64,000 nt of DNA from Methanoculleus formosensis (GTDB taxonomy: Archaea > Halobacteriota > Methanomicrobia > Methanomicrobiales > Methanoculleaceae), in NCBI RefSeq assembly GCF_025384765.1, contig NZ_VHLL01000005.1:115550-179549 (forward strand). Direction: 5' to 3'. The notes beneath the pieces were generated by a model. It was not told where the DNA came from. It made no database searches and worked only from the letters and a program-made list of their open reading frames with translations. Positions 18,401 through 26,480 of the stretch are shown here, one piece after another. Position 1 is the first letter of the stretch. The number at the start of each line of letters is the position of its first letter. Made by a program: the position numbers and the translations under genes.

Positions 18401-20783
18401 AGTAAGTCGCATCGAGGGGCTGCCCGGCAAGGTCAAGCGAGCAGGATATAACACCGTCTACCGGGACAAGCGCCTCTTCGAAGATGCTTTCTCCACTGGA
18501 GTTCCTGACCACGAAGGTGACGCTCTCCTCATAGGCCGAGCCATCGGCGGCGAGAAGCGGATACTTGATCTCGACGGTCGCGTTGTAATCCACCGAGTAG
18601 GACGCCGACTCATAGATGGGGACGGTCGGATTTGGGGTCGGGGTCGGTGTGACCGCATTCTTGTACGCGTAGTCCTCTAACTGGAGGTTGCCATAGGTGA
18701 ACCGGGCGTACACGTCCTCGCCGATGGGGACATCGGATATGTCCACATCATAGCGGGCGCAACCGTTCGCATCGGCTACGAGCGTCCGGTTCTCGATGTA
18801 GATGTACTGGTGCTGGTAGTTGGTATAGTAGTCATACCATACGCTGAGGTTAAGTTCTGCTCCTGCAAGGGGTTCTCCCGCGGTCGTGTTCCAGAGGACC
18901 GCCATGACCGGGAGCGCATCGCCCGTCACGGAGTACGAAGTGAGCGTTCCGCCGATGAGCTCGTGCTTGATCCCATCCCACGGCTCGGCCTCATCAAGGC
19001 CGCCGGTGGTGTTCACGGCTTCGTAGGCATTGATCCTGCCTGCACCGTAGGCGTTGTTCTTCTGCATCACCGGCAGGATGGCCCCGTCTTCACCGATGTG
19101 GACTGCCGTCTCCATCAGGGCGGCCTTCACGTCGGCGGGCGTAAGCGTCTCGTTGCCCGAGAGCATCAGCGCCGCCGTCCCGGCAACAGCCGGGCAGGCC
19201 ATGGACGTACCCTGCATGGAGGCGTACTGGTTTCCGGGGTATGCCGATATGACGCCGACACCGGGTGCCATGACATCAGGCTTGATGTACGGCGCTGCCC
19301 GGTTGACCGGCCCCATGCTGCTGAAGGATGCACGGTAGTCCATCAGGTAGTCGGTGGCGCCGACGGTGATGGCATCTTTTGCGGTCCCCGGCGTGCCGAT
19401 GGTTGAGGTGCCGAACTGGCCGCTGTTCCCGGCGGAGATTACGACGACGGTGCCTCCGGCAACAGCGGCGTTAATCGCGTTATCCATGACGGTGTCGCCT
19501 CTGGACTGGTAGCACTCACGAAGGCTGAGCTCCTCGATCCAGACACCGGTCTCTCCGTTGTTGGTGACATTGATCTTCCAGTTGCCGTTCCAGCCCACAG
19601 AGTTCGAGGCATAGGGTGCCTTGAAGCAGTAACGGTTCGTCTCCTGGTCGAAGCCGACCCAGTCGACCTCCGCCCCGCTGGCGACATTCCCCTGACCATC
19701 GGTCAGGGTGATGGTGAGGTTCTGCAGGGGGTTCGTGGGGCCGAAGTAGTCCGCCGCGTATGCATAGGACTCATCCTCAGCCTCGACCGATCCGATCACG
19801 AACTGAGGCTCGTACAGGGAGCCGGGGTCACCACGCAACTCTGACGAGACCTCAAGATTTACGATATAACTCTCGCCTCCGGGAAGGTACTCATCTTCTA
19901 TGCCCTGACCGGGGGCCATGTAGCCGCCGAGGCTCATCGAGACGACATCGGCGTCGTTATCGATCGCCCACTGGACACCGCGGAGAATGGTGCTGAACTG
20001 GCCGGAACCTTCGTCGTTGAGGACTTTCGCCCCGATCAGGTTCGCCCCGGGAGCGACACCCAGGGCCACGTCGTATTCTTCGCCGATGTAACCGGCCGTG
20101 ACCGTGCCGCCTGCTGCCGTACCGGCACAGTGGGTGCCGTGGCCGTAGTCGTCGTAGGCGGAGGAGTTGTCACCGTAGACAAAGTCGGCGAATTCGGCGA
20201 CGCGGTTACCGAACGCGGGGTGGTCGCCGTCGATACCGGTATCGACGATGGCTATCGTCACGCCTTCACCAGTGTTCCCGCTCTTCCAGACGGACGGGGC
20301 CTCGATAGAGTCCACGCTCCAGACGGTGGCATACCCGGTCTCCGGCTGCGATATCTCATCGGGGCTGATCGTCGATGAGACCACCGCGACCGGGTCATCG
20401 AGCGTCACGGTCAGGTCCGGCTCGATGTGGTCGACCCCTGGAATCGCGGCAAGCTGATCGAGGGTTGCCGGGTCGGCCTCAAGCCAGACAGCGTTTGCTA
20501 TCCAGTAAGACCGGGCGGTCTTCGCGGCCGCAGAGTCGACCGTTTTGACGGTCTGCAGCACCTGCGCCTGCCGGCCCAGAGCATCGGCTTTGAGCTCGGC
20601 AAACGATGCAGGCTGCTTTTGCTGTTCATTTAAGACCAGGAACACTGGAACCCGTTCTCCCGCCTGGACGGAAGGGGGATCCCGCATGGTCCGGTCATCG
20701 CCCGGCAGGGCACTCACTGTGCCCGCCAGAAGCAGTACAAAGAGCAGGACTATCAATCCTGCCTGTGATTTAGACAGTTTCAT
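15477..20783 (-). CDS. Giant secreted subtilisin-like (S8) protease with cohesin and dockerin
   Basis: A 1768-residue serine protease. It has a signal peptide (1-26), an I9-type propeptide (about 55-130) and a subtilase catalytic domain with Asp (AIVDTGIDGDH, about 181), His (DYGHGTHCAG, about 215), oxyanion Asn (ISAGNSG, about 453) and Ser (GTSMACP, about 527). A beta-rich insertion of about 120 residues splits the domain between His and Ser. A long series of Ig/CARDB-like beta domains leads to a cohesin-type domain (about 1565-1685) and a C-terminal dockerin (GDANSDGVVNQADTL plus a second half ending near the C terminus). The start at 20783 has GGGTGATC ahead of it. It is the first gene of a minus-strand operon with the thioester protein. 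Confidence 0.9.
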   Translation of the reverse strand: MKLSKSQAGLIVLLFVLLLAGTVSALPGDDRTMRDPPSVQAGERVPVFLVLNEQQKQPASFAELKADALGRQAQVLQTVKTVDSAAAKTARSYWIANAVWLEADPATLDQLAAIPGVDHIEPDLTVTLDDPVAVVSSTISPDEISQPETGYATVWSVDSIEAPSVWKSGNTGEGVTIAIVDTGIDGDHPAFGNRVAEFADFVYGDNSSAYDDYGHGTHCAGTAAGGTVTAGYIGEEYDVALGVAPGANLIGAKVLNDEGSGQFSTILRGVQWAIDNDADVVSMSLGGYMAPGQGIEDEYLPGGESYIVNLEVSSELRGDPGSLYEPQFVIGSVEAEDESYAYAADYFGPTNPLQNLTITLTDGQGNVASGAEVDWVGFDQETNRYCFKAPYASNSVGWNGNWKINVTNNGETGVWIEELSLRECYQSRGDTVMDNAINAAVAGGTVVVISAGNSGQFGTSTIGTPGTAKDAITVGATDYLMDYRASFSSMGPVNRAAPYIKPDVMAPGVGVISAYPGNQYASMQGTSMACPAVAGTAALMLSGNETLTPADVKAALMETAVHIGEDGAILPVMQKNNAYGAGRINAYEAVNTTGGLDEAEPWDGIKHELIGGTLTSYSVTGDALPVMAVLWNTTAGEPLAGAELNLSVWYDYYTNYQHQYIYIENRTLVADANGCARYDVDISDVPIGEDVYARFTYGNLQLEDYAYKNAVTPTPTPNPTVPIYESASYSVDYNATVEIKYPLLAADGSAYEESVTFVVRNSSGESIFEEALVPVDGVISCSLDLAGQPLDATYYYMRINDRNAGSIYVGEEGYSYQEVIPLPDRAICPPGESVDLGIMAMPMHGQKTVSQEFDVYVTTLTETEVLSLSSAGARALSVPEEDDMEALLVEIDGMKPETYSGTASLTNGIATYNFTMPEEGYIAIVRFVTDYDYYMEETPVLVYGTLEPWFMHRSTPTVSEDFYDGNLTYIYGGYDWPATWDQAAYASVPSGEATITAYVSTYDPVRGVESLMPGQTVYLYTENGVATDVTDADGTCTFTVATVGKTQLDYLLVTPGISGYTTTWIGGSPLSPISHAPVSPGIVTNTFVAPAHIGTLSPDSETRSAGVTRDGDAYNVIATSYGPADEAIHEKGAFVFKKVSETSIWYYTGTEAAAVVDFTGTGTKRVTPAAEGNYEARYGLLNPNTQTIGKYIYTTFRNPERSVSYTMPDSVLVGSSVPVVFNVSTGDGSPISGARVVLAAGAAGDWEWSSYYDDPRDANILLAADYYPDPYTVIATGYTDNSGKATLTFTAPTAGQQALREALIHESDLPYMVLCYHNGELVQEDYGYMGVTTALLPDFVPDVSAPQVVKLERDDTITISNVALLISNIGTADYVYDPTNKMACTAEVGPHSKSTYFMKSLAQGEKTDVLTTTVSRNAREFGINTSDYRLPVDVNVGVEVNSNRTVEELNYQNNYLVYPVRITAPDLAVEILAPRYTTPASTTTIGVRVTNHGEVGSNAANLYYSITGKPEATIAVPALEPGASTMIWQNQTLVAGEYTIDTEVNRAGATDYETTFANNRVNATIGSYAHPATKIELPRDLVLVPGTTYDLPITVNQVSGLAAANINLTFNGSVLEVKGVTAGALPLIGQPNIESGRVRFESVSVSGVSGNVTIATVRFDVTGVTGDETALNLVAGLTDENVLPIPVEAASGDAYLLLYGDANSDGVVNQADTLKVLREVVGLDAKPAIGTTKFLQTDVTRNSAVEVGDAMFIAQKNVDLRDEYFRIK

Positions 20784-21117
20784 ACTGATCACCCAAAATC
20801 TATTAATGAAGAGTTTAATCACAGATACAGCATATATTCATTTTGTTTTCAATTCGTGAGGTATGGTGGGTATAGGTAAAATATGCACAAATCAAGCCTC
20901 GATTCGGTATAACCTCCCCGGAGAGATCCACGCTTCATAGAAACAATTATATCCGGGATATCTTCGGCGCGCGAGCCAGATCCCCTGAATATCAGCGAGA
21001 GTAAAGTTTTTTAAACGGTTTTCGGGGGATTTTTCAATAAAACAGGTATCCGGGGTTTCCGGCTGTCATGCCCCCTCTCCTTACGCGGATCCAGGAAAAA
21101 CGGGTGGACCGGGGGAT
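20784..21117. other. AT-rich intergenic region
   Basis: About 330 bases between the PKD-dockerin gene and the protease gene, both on the minus strand. Apart from the TATA-like element at 20830-20845, I see no gene or clear repeat. Confidence 0.4.
20830..20845 (-). promoter_or_regulatory. Candidate promoter of the protease operon
   Basis: On the minus strand, AAAATGAATATATGC reads as a purine-rich BRE followed by a TATA box. It lies about 50-60 bases before the protease ATG, which would leave a short leader. Confidence 0.45.
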
Positions 21118-21903
21118 TCATCCCGACAGCACAAACCACGGGTCCCGGAGGCCGACGTTGTACTGGGCGATGAAGAGCGCGTCGCCGACCTCGATCGCGC
21201 CGTTTGCATGGACGTCGGTCTTTGTGAACCGGCCGGTGCCGGGGAGAGGCTTCTCCCGGAGCCCCACGACCTCCTGGAGCACGAGAAGGGTGTCGGCCTG
21301 ATCGATCCGGTTGTCCTCGTTCGCGTCACCGAAGAGGACCGGGGTGACTTTGATGAACCCGGGTTTCGTACAGACCGCTCTACCCCCATCCACCGAGAGC
21401 GTGACGGTGTAGTTGCCGGGGAGGGTGTAGGTATGCACCGGGTTCTGTGCCGCAGAGGTGCCGCCATCGTCGAACGTCCAATGCCACGACGCCGGGCGGC
21501 CGGTGCTTGCATCGGTGAACCGGACGGTGAGCGGCGCGGGGCCGGAGGGGACGTCTGCAGAGAAGGCTGCTCCGGACGTGGCCGTGATATCGAGGCGGGT
21601 GGAGATGCCGGGGGTATAGACCGCTGTCCCGGCGAGCGTGCCGTTCACAAGGAAGACAATCGCTTTCCCTGCATCGCCGTCCTCCCCGCAGACGAGCAGG
21701 CGCTCATCAAAGAGGGCATCCCCGCCGTAGACCCCGGCGGTGGCGAGCGTGAGCGACCCGCAGTCGCGGCCGTCGATCCGGGCGGTGACGACGGTCCCGG
21801 CCGGGACCAACCCGGATATGGAGGAGGATTTGTCTGTATTCCCCCCTGCCCCGGGGGATGCACTTATGGTCAACCGGGGTTGCGCCGGGAACCGGCGGAG
21901 CAC
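21118..21903 (-). CDS. PKD-dockerin protein without signal peptide (possibly 5' truncated)
   Basis: A 261-residue protein starting at a GTG. It holds a beta domain (about 25-105) with a DERLLV...IVFLVNG pattern that recurs in secreted methanogen proteins, a PKD domain (about 110-190; [11 protein letters not shown]) and a type I-like dockerin ([15 protein letters not shown] and a second half with [16 protein letters not shown]). The dockerin closely matches the one of the neighbouring subtilase, so both should bind the same cohesin class. There is no signal peptide. An in-frame stop lies 11 codons above the GTG, so the 5' end seems lost or the true start lies across a frameshift. It could be a pseudogene of a larger secreted protein. 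Confidence 0.68.
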   Translation of the reverse strand: MLRRFPAQPRLTISASPGAGGNTDKSSSISGLVPAGTVVTARIDGRDCGSLTLATAGVYGGDALFDERLLVCGEDGDAGKAIVFLVNGTLAGTAVYTPGISTRLDITATSGAAFSADVPSGPAPLTVRFTDASTGRPASWHWTFDDGGTSAAQNPVHTYTLPGNYTVTLSVDGGRAVCTKPGFIKVTPVLFGDANEDNRIDQADTLLVLQEVVGLREKPLPGTGRFTKTDVHANGAIEVGDALFIAQYNVGLRDPWFVLSG

Positions 21904-22069
21904 TGTCCGGCCGTGACGGGCTCCCTCCCGGGTTCATGGCCGATCGCATATGGGGCGGAGCGGGAAGACCCCGGTCCCCGGGTCGGGGCAGTTCACGCTA
22001 TTCATCCATAAGCCTTTTTTGCTCTCAAAAATTACCTATATCCTATCTATCAAAAGGAGATCTCCGTTT

Positions 22070-23233
22070 ATGACGAAATTCGGCATATTTTTGCTTCTGT
22101 TACTTTTCCTGGTCCCGGCCGCAACGGCGGCGACGATCAGCATCAGCCCCGACGCGATCGAGTCCGGGGATACGGTCACCGTGAACGTAAACGATCTTCC
22201 CGACGGCGCTGCCTTCTCGCTCGGCATCCGCGGTGAGTTCGCCGCGACCCCCGGCGAGACGTTTGCCTTCACGGCCCGGGATCTCACCCTCCCCTTCGCC
22301 CTCACCTCGGGAGAGGTGAACGCCTACACGAAGGGCACGAACTGGACCGAACTCGCGGCGGAACTGCCGGACGGGAGCTCCGGCAGCATACGCCAAAACG
22401 CCGACAGGAACGACGAGCTCTGGATCAGCCAGCCCCGCAACCTCCCCGCCGGGACCCTCAGTCTCGTCACCCTCCGCGGGGAGGCCAACGCCACGAGCAT
22501 CATCGCCGACCTGACGGTTCTCGGCACGAAGCAGGGGCCCAATGACGGCACGATCTCCTTTGCCATCGAGGGGGTCGACCAGGGCACCGCGACGGTCACC
22601 GTCTTCGTCGACGGGAGCCAGGCCCTCTCCCGGGCGATCGCCATCGGGTCCTCCTCCCCGACGCCGACGGCAACGGCGACCGCCACCTCCTCCCCGGGCA
22701 GCAGCGGGGGTAACGGGGGTAACGGCGGCTCGACCGGTCCCACCCCCGGCTCCGCGCCGGTGACCTCGGCCGACGGGAAGGCCTCTCTAACCGGAGCCGA
22801 TATCGCGGGCGCCGGGCTTCTCAAGATAGCAGCGCAGGGCACCGCCCCCACCGGCTGGTCCCTCTCCGGGAACGCCTACGCCGTGACCCCCGCGAACCGG
22901 GCGTTCGACCCCGCGGCGACCCTCTCCTTCCGCCTCCCGGCGGCCGGTACCACCGCGACGATCGCCCGGTACGAGGACGGCGCCTGGACGGCGGTCCCGT
23001 CGAGGATCGAGGGCGACCGGATCACGACCCCGGTCGCCCGGGGAGGGCCTTACGTCCTCCTCGTCGCCGCATCGGCGCCTGAACCGACGGCCACGACCGT
23101 GACGACCTCCACGCCTGCCACGACTTCCACGACCACCTCCGCGGAGACGACCCCGACCGCCGCGCCGGTCGCCCCCCTCCTCCCGGTCATCGCTTTCACA
23201 ATCTTGATGCTTGGGTGGAAGAGAAGAGGCTGA
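22070..23233 (+). CDS. Secreted surface protein with C-terminal membrane anchor
   Basis: A 387-residue protein. It has a signal peptide (1-21) and a beta-rich domain (about 22-185). A Ser/Thr/Pro/Gly linker with GGNGGNGG follows, then a second beta domain (about 235-335; repeats of the type W..L.GNAYAV). A Thr-rich stalk precedes a C-terminal helix ending WKRRG. The start is set by AAAGGAGA eight bases before the ATG; the frame is open further upstream without a start signal. It is followed after 12 nt by a DUF1616 protein gene, so the two are probably co-transcribed. Its function is unknown. Confidence 0.72.
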   Translation: MTKFGIFLLLLLFLVPAATAATISISPDAIESGDTVTVNVNDLPDGAAFSLGIRGEFAATPGETFAFTARDLTLPFALTSGEVNAYTKGTNWTELAAELPDGSSGSIRQNADRNDELWISQPRNLPAGTLSLVTLRGEANATSIIADLTVLGTKQGPNDGTISFAIEGVDQGTATVTVFVDGSQALSRAIAIGSSSPTPTATATATSSPGSSGGNGGNGGSTGPTPGSAPVTSADGKASLTGADIAGAGLLKIAAQGTAPTGWSLSGNAYAVTPANRAFDPAATLSFRLPAAGTTATIARYEDGAWTAVPSRIEGDRITTPVARGGPYVLLVAASAPEPTATTVTTSTPATTSTTTSAETTPTAAPVAPLLPVIAFTILMLGWKRRG

Positions 23234-23245
23234 CACGATCAACCC

Positions 23246-24214
23246 ATGACGACTGATGACCAGCAACCCCTGATCCTCGAGGCCGCCGGGGACGTCCCGG
23301 GCGACCTCGTCGCCGTCGCCGCCTTCACGGCCGCGACCCTCGCCTGCGTCTACGTTCCGGTCTTGAACGAGAGTCTTCTCCGGATCCTCTTCGGCGTGGC
23401 GATGGTCCTCTTCATCCCCGGCTACGCCCTGATCGCCGCGCTCTTCCCGGCAAAGGGGGACCTCGACGGGATCGAGCGGGTTGCTCTCTCGTTCGGGCTC
23501 TCGATCGCCGTCGTCCCCCTCATCGGGCTTGCGCTGAACTACACCCCCTGGGGGATCCGGCTCGACCCGATCCTTGTCTCGCTCACGCTCTTCACCCTCG
23601 CGATGACCCTGGTCGCCTGGTACCGGCGGCTCCTCCTCCCTGCCGGCGACCGGTTCACCGTTCCGGCCCGGGAGATGCTCGGTGCAGCGTGGACCGAACT
23701 CTATGACCCCGGGGCCTCCCGGCTCGACCGGGCACTCTCCGTTCTTCTCGTCGTCTCGATCGTGGCTGCGCTTGCGACGACCGCCTACGTCATCGCGGTG
23801 CCAAAAGAGGGGGAGCGTTTCACCGAGTTCTACATCCTCGGGCCCGGGGGGAAGGCCGCGGACTACCCGAGCGCCTTTTCGGCCGGGTCGACGCAGTCGC
23901 TGATCATCGGGATCGGGAACCACGAGTACCGGGAGATCCCCTACACGGTCGAGGCGCTGGCTCTCAACCAGACCTTCGATCCCGCGACGAACACCTCGAC
24001 GATCCATGCCGTTGCACCGCTCGACCGGTTCGTGCTGACGGTTCCACACAACGAGACCCGGGAGGTGCCCTGGGAGTTCTCGGTGCCGTCGAGAGAGTAC
24101 AACCGGATCGAGTTCCTGCTCTTCAACGAGACGGTGCCGGGAGAAGAGGTCGCGGGCGAGGAGCGGATCAACGCGAGTTACCGGGATCTGCACCTCTGGG
24201 TGCGGGTCCGGTGA
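23246..24214 (+). CDS. DUF1616 family membrane protein
   Basis: A 322-residue protein with four to five membrane helices (clusters near 20-40, 45-65, 75-100, 108-125 and 165-185) and an extracytoplasmic C-terminal domain of about 130 residues. The layout and segments such as LFIPGYALIAALFP match DUF1616, a family common in archaeal surface-assembly loci. The role is unknown. Its last 47 bases overlap, tail to tail, the end of the minus-strand operon. Confidence 0.8.
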   Translation: MTTDDQQPLILEAAGDVPGDLVAVAAFTAATLACVYVPVLNESLLRILFGVAMVLFIPGYALIAALFPAKGDLDGIERVALSFGLSIAVVPLIGLALNYTPWGIRLDPILVSLTLFTLAMTLVAWYRRLLLPAGDRFTVPAREMLGAAWTELYDPGASRLDRALSVLLVVSIVAALATTAYVIAVPKEGERFTEFYILGPGGKAADYPSAFSAGSTQSLIIGIGNHEYREIPYTVEALALNQTFDPATNTSTIHAVAPLDRFVLTVPHNETREVPWEFSVPSREYNRIEFLLFNETVPGEEVAGEERINASYRDLHLWVRVR

Positions 24215-24953
24215 GAATAACCCGGAGCATCCCCTTCTTTTCGTCGACGGCGACGTGCTCGATCGTTGTCGGCTGACCTGTTCCGAGTGCGGCGATCACG
24301 GCGAGCAGGCTGCAGACCGGGCAGCCGATCATGGTGCAGCACTTCGGCGAGGCTGCCCGGACCGCCCGGCAGCCGGGCATGAGCCGGTAGCCGGCAAGGG
24401 TGACGACGATGTTCTCGCCGTCTCTTCTGGCCTCGGTCTTCTCCGCGACCTCGAGGAGGTCGTCGCAGACCTCGACGATGCAGGCGAGGAGGGCGTCCTC
24501 CTCTACGGGGATCTCGAGCGCGTGCTTCTCCTTCAGCCGTGCGAGGAGCGGGGCGCATGCCGGGACGAGCCGGACGGCGGCTGCGCCTTCGGCGGTGATG
24601 TAGGAGTAGTCGTCGTCCGTCGCCGCCGGGAGGGTTTCCCCGACCGGGACGATCTCGATGACGGTCTCTCCCTCCGGGACGAACCAGCCGTCGCCCTGGA
24701 CGCCGAGATCCGCACAGAGCGTGGCGATGGTGACCGTCCCCTGCGCCGGGAGGAGTGCGGCGATCTCGGGGTCGATGGGTTCGCCCTTGTGGAGCGCGAG
24801 GAGGAAGACCCCGGCGACGAAGCACCCGGTGCCCGCGAGGACGACGGTTGCCGTGGTGATGTCGCCCCGGCCGGTCAGGGCCGCGACGGCGAGGAGGACC
24901 GCCGCGGCGACGATGAGGAGGAAGGCTCCCCGGTAGGGGGTGTTCTGGCTCAT
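24168..24953 (-). CDS. Uncharacterised membrane protein, last gene of MoxR-DUF58 operon
   Basis: A 261-residue protein with two membrane helices near the N terminus (about 10-50) and a soluble domain of about 200 residues with several Cys (MPGC..., KCCTMIGCPVC) that could bind metal. The start at 24953 has GGGAGGTG upstream and overlaps the stop of the preceding gene (ATGA). The family is not recognised. Its position at the end of a MoxR/DUF58 operon suggests an envelope-related role. Confidence 0.68.
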   Translation of the reverse strand: MSQNTPYRGAFLLIVAAAVLLAVAALTGRGDITTATVVLAGTGCFVAGVFLLALHKGEPIDPEIAALLPAQGTVTIATLCADLGVQGDGWFVPEGETVIEIVPVGETLPAATDDDYSYITAEGAAAVRLVPACAPLLARLKEKHALEIPVEEDALLACIVEVCDDLLEVAEKTEARRDGENIVVTLAGYRLMPGCRAVRAASPKCCTMIGCPVCSLLAVIAALGTGQPTTIEHVAVDEKKGMLRVILTGPAPRGADPGNSR

Positions 24954-25243
24954 GCGCCACCTCCCGCCCACCGGGCGATCCGGTAGTCCTGCAGGGTGAG
25001 GGCGAGGTAGCCGCACCCGAGGGCGGCCGCAAGGCCGAGGAGGGGGAGGAGGACGTTTCCCGAGGCTGCGATGATCCCGGCAAAGATGGCTATCCCGACG
25101 GCGAAGACCCCGTAGCCCCGCCGGTCTTCGAGAAAGACTGCAAGCACGATCGCCTGCAGGACAAGCGCAACGAGGAGATCGGTCGCGGCGACGACCAGCA
25201 CCTCGCCGGCAGAGAGCAGGAGGAACTTTCGATCGAACGCCAT
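24950..25243 (-). CDS. Small membrane protein
   Basis: A 97-residue protein with three predicted helices (about 8-35, 43-60 and 62-82). The start codon shares its first base with the last base of the DUF58 gene stop, and the stop overlaps the next start (ATGA). This is tight coupling inside the operon. I do not recognise the family. Confidence 0.7.
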   Translation of the reverse strand: MAFDRKFLLLSAGEVLVVAATDLLVALVLQAIVLAVFLEDRRGYGVFAVGIAIFAGIIAASGNVLLPLLGLAAALGCGYLALTLQDYRIARWAGGGA

Positions 25244-26478
25244 CAGAGCACCTCCACGGCATCGACCCCGGGGATTGTCCCGGCCGGAGCCTTCAGGACG
25301 ACCTGCATCCCCCGGATCTTCGCCTCGTTGACCACCTGAACAAGGTGGCTCTTATCGCCCGCGGGGAGGAGGGAGTAGAGGCGGAGTTCCCGGGCGTCCG
25401 CCCGGTCGAGCGCCCTCCTCACCGCCGCTGCGAACGGTACGGGGCTCTCTTTTGCAAACGCCGAGAGGATCCCGCCGAGCCTCTCCCGGTACACCTCCTC
25501 CGGGCCCCCCCCGTTCCGGGGCACCCGGGCCCTGGCCGCGAGGACGGCGGGACCCGGCGCCCGGTAGAGGGGGGCCCGGGGTTCGAGCGGCGCAAGCCCG
25601 CCGAGGGCCGCGAGCGCGTCACGGATGTCCTGTGTCCGGGGGAGGAACCGGACGATCTCGCCGCCGGCGACGACCAGGAGCGAGCAACCGTCGCGGGAGG
25701 CGATCGCCGCTTCGACCGCACCGTAGACGGCCATCGAGAACCTGGAGTTGGTCTCCGGATCCCCTGTCCGGGCCGGGAGGTCGACGACGATGAGGGGGGC
25801 TCCCCCCTCGAGCCCGGTCAGCTGCCGGACGTAGTAGGCGTCGCGCCGGGCGGTGACCTTCCAGTCGATCTGGCCGGGGTCGTCGCCCGTCTGGTAGGGC
25901 CGGAACCCGCGTACGCTCTGCCCGGCAAACGCGGTCTGCCGGTTCACCTCGATCTCTCCGCTGGTGGCTCCCCTCCCTCTGCCGTTGCCGTTGGTTCCCG
26001 CGGGGAAGACCCGGAGGCGCGGGGCATCGTGCCGGCGGCAGACTATCTTGCGGGAGAAGAAGGCGTCCTGCGCCTCAAGGGCGACCCCCGTAAACACCGT
26101 CTCCCCCGGGGCCATCAGCCGGATGGTGTAGGTCGCGGTCTCGCCCGGCAGAACGGACGGGGCGTCGCCGACCGCGACCGCCGGCGGGAGGTCGCGTGCC
26201 CGGATTGCCATCCCCGCCGGGACGGTGCAGTCGACGCGGACCCGGACGGTCACGGCAGTCCCCTGCCGGAGGATCGTCCGGTCGAGTTCGCGGTCGGCCG
26301 CGAGCGAGGTTACTATGGCCGCGAGATCGCGCTCGAACCGCCAGCCCCGCCAGAGGAGGAAGACGGCGAGAGAACCGGCGGCGAGAGCCGCGGCCGGGTT
26401 CGCGAGCGGGAGGGCGACGACGGTGAGGGCGAGGGCGAGGGCAGCTATGCCGCTGGCCGTCCGGGTCGGCCGGATCAT
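25243..26478 (-). CDS. DUF58 domain protein
   Basis: A 411-residue protein with two N-terminal membrane helices (about 8-45), a beta-rich middle, and the DUF58 core with the motif GFRPYQTGDDPGQIDWKVTA (about residues 207-226). The C-terminal part resembles a von Willebrand A-like fold. DUF58 proteins work with MoxR ATPases. The start at 26478 has GAGGTG upstream, 2 nt after the MoxR stop; longer frames upstream are read-through of the MoxR gene in another frame. Confidence 0.88.
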   Translation of the reverse strand: MIRPTRTASGIAALALALTVVALPLANPAAALAAGSLAVFLLWRGWRFERDLAAIVTSLAADRELDRTILRQGTAVTVRVRVDCTVPAGMAIRARDLPPAVAVGDAPSVLPGETATYTIRLMAPGETVFTGVALEAQDAFFSRKIVCRRHDAPRLRVFPAGTNGNGRGRGATSGEIEVNRQTAFAGQSVRGFRPYQTGDDPGQIDWKVTARRDAYYVRQLTGLEGGAPLIVVDLPARTGDPETNSRFSMAVYGAVEAAIASRDGCSLLVVAGGEIVRFLPRTQDIRDALAALGGLAPLEPRAPLYRAPGPAVLAARARVPRNGGGPEEVYRERLGGILSAFAKESPVPFAAAVRRALDRADARELRLYSLLPAGDKSHLVQVVNEAKIRGMQVVLKAPAGTIPGVDAVEVL

Positions 26479-26480
26479 CT

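Noticed and set aside
22787..24193. Open frame of 468 codons on the minus strand
   Set aside because: It is antisense to the DUF1616 gene and the end of the surface-protein gene; charged low-complexity sequence only.
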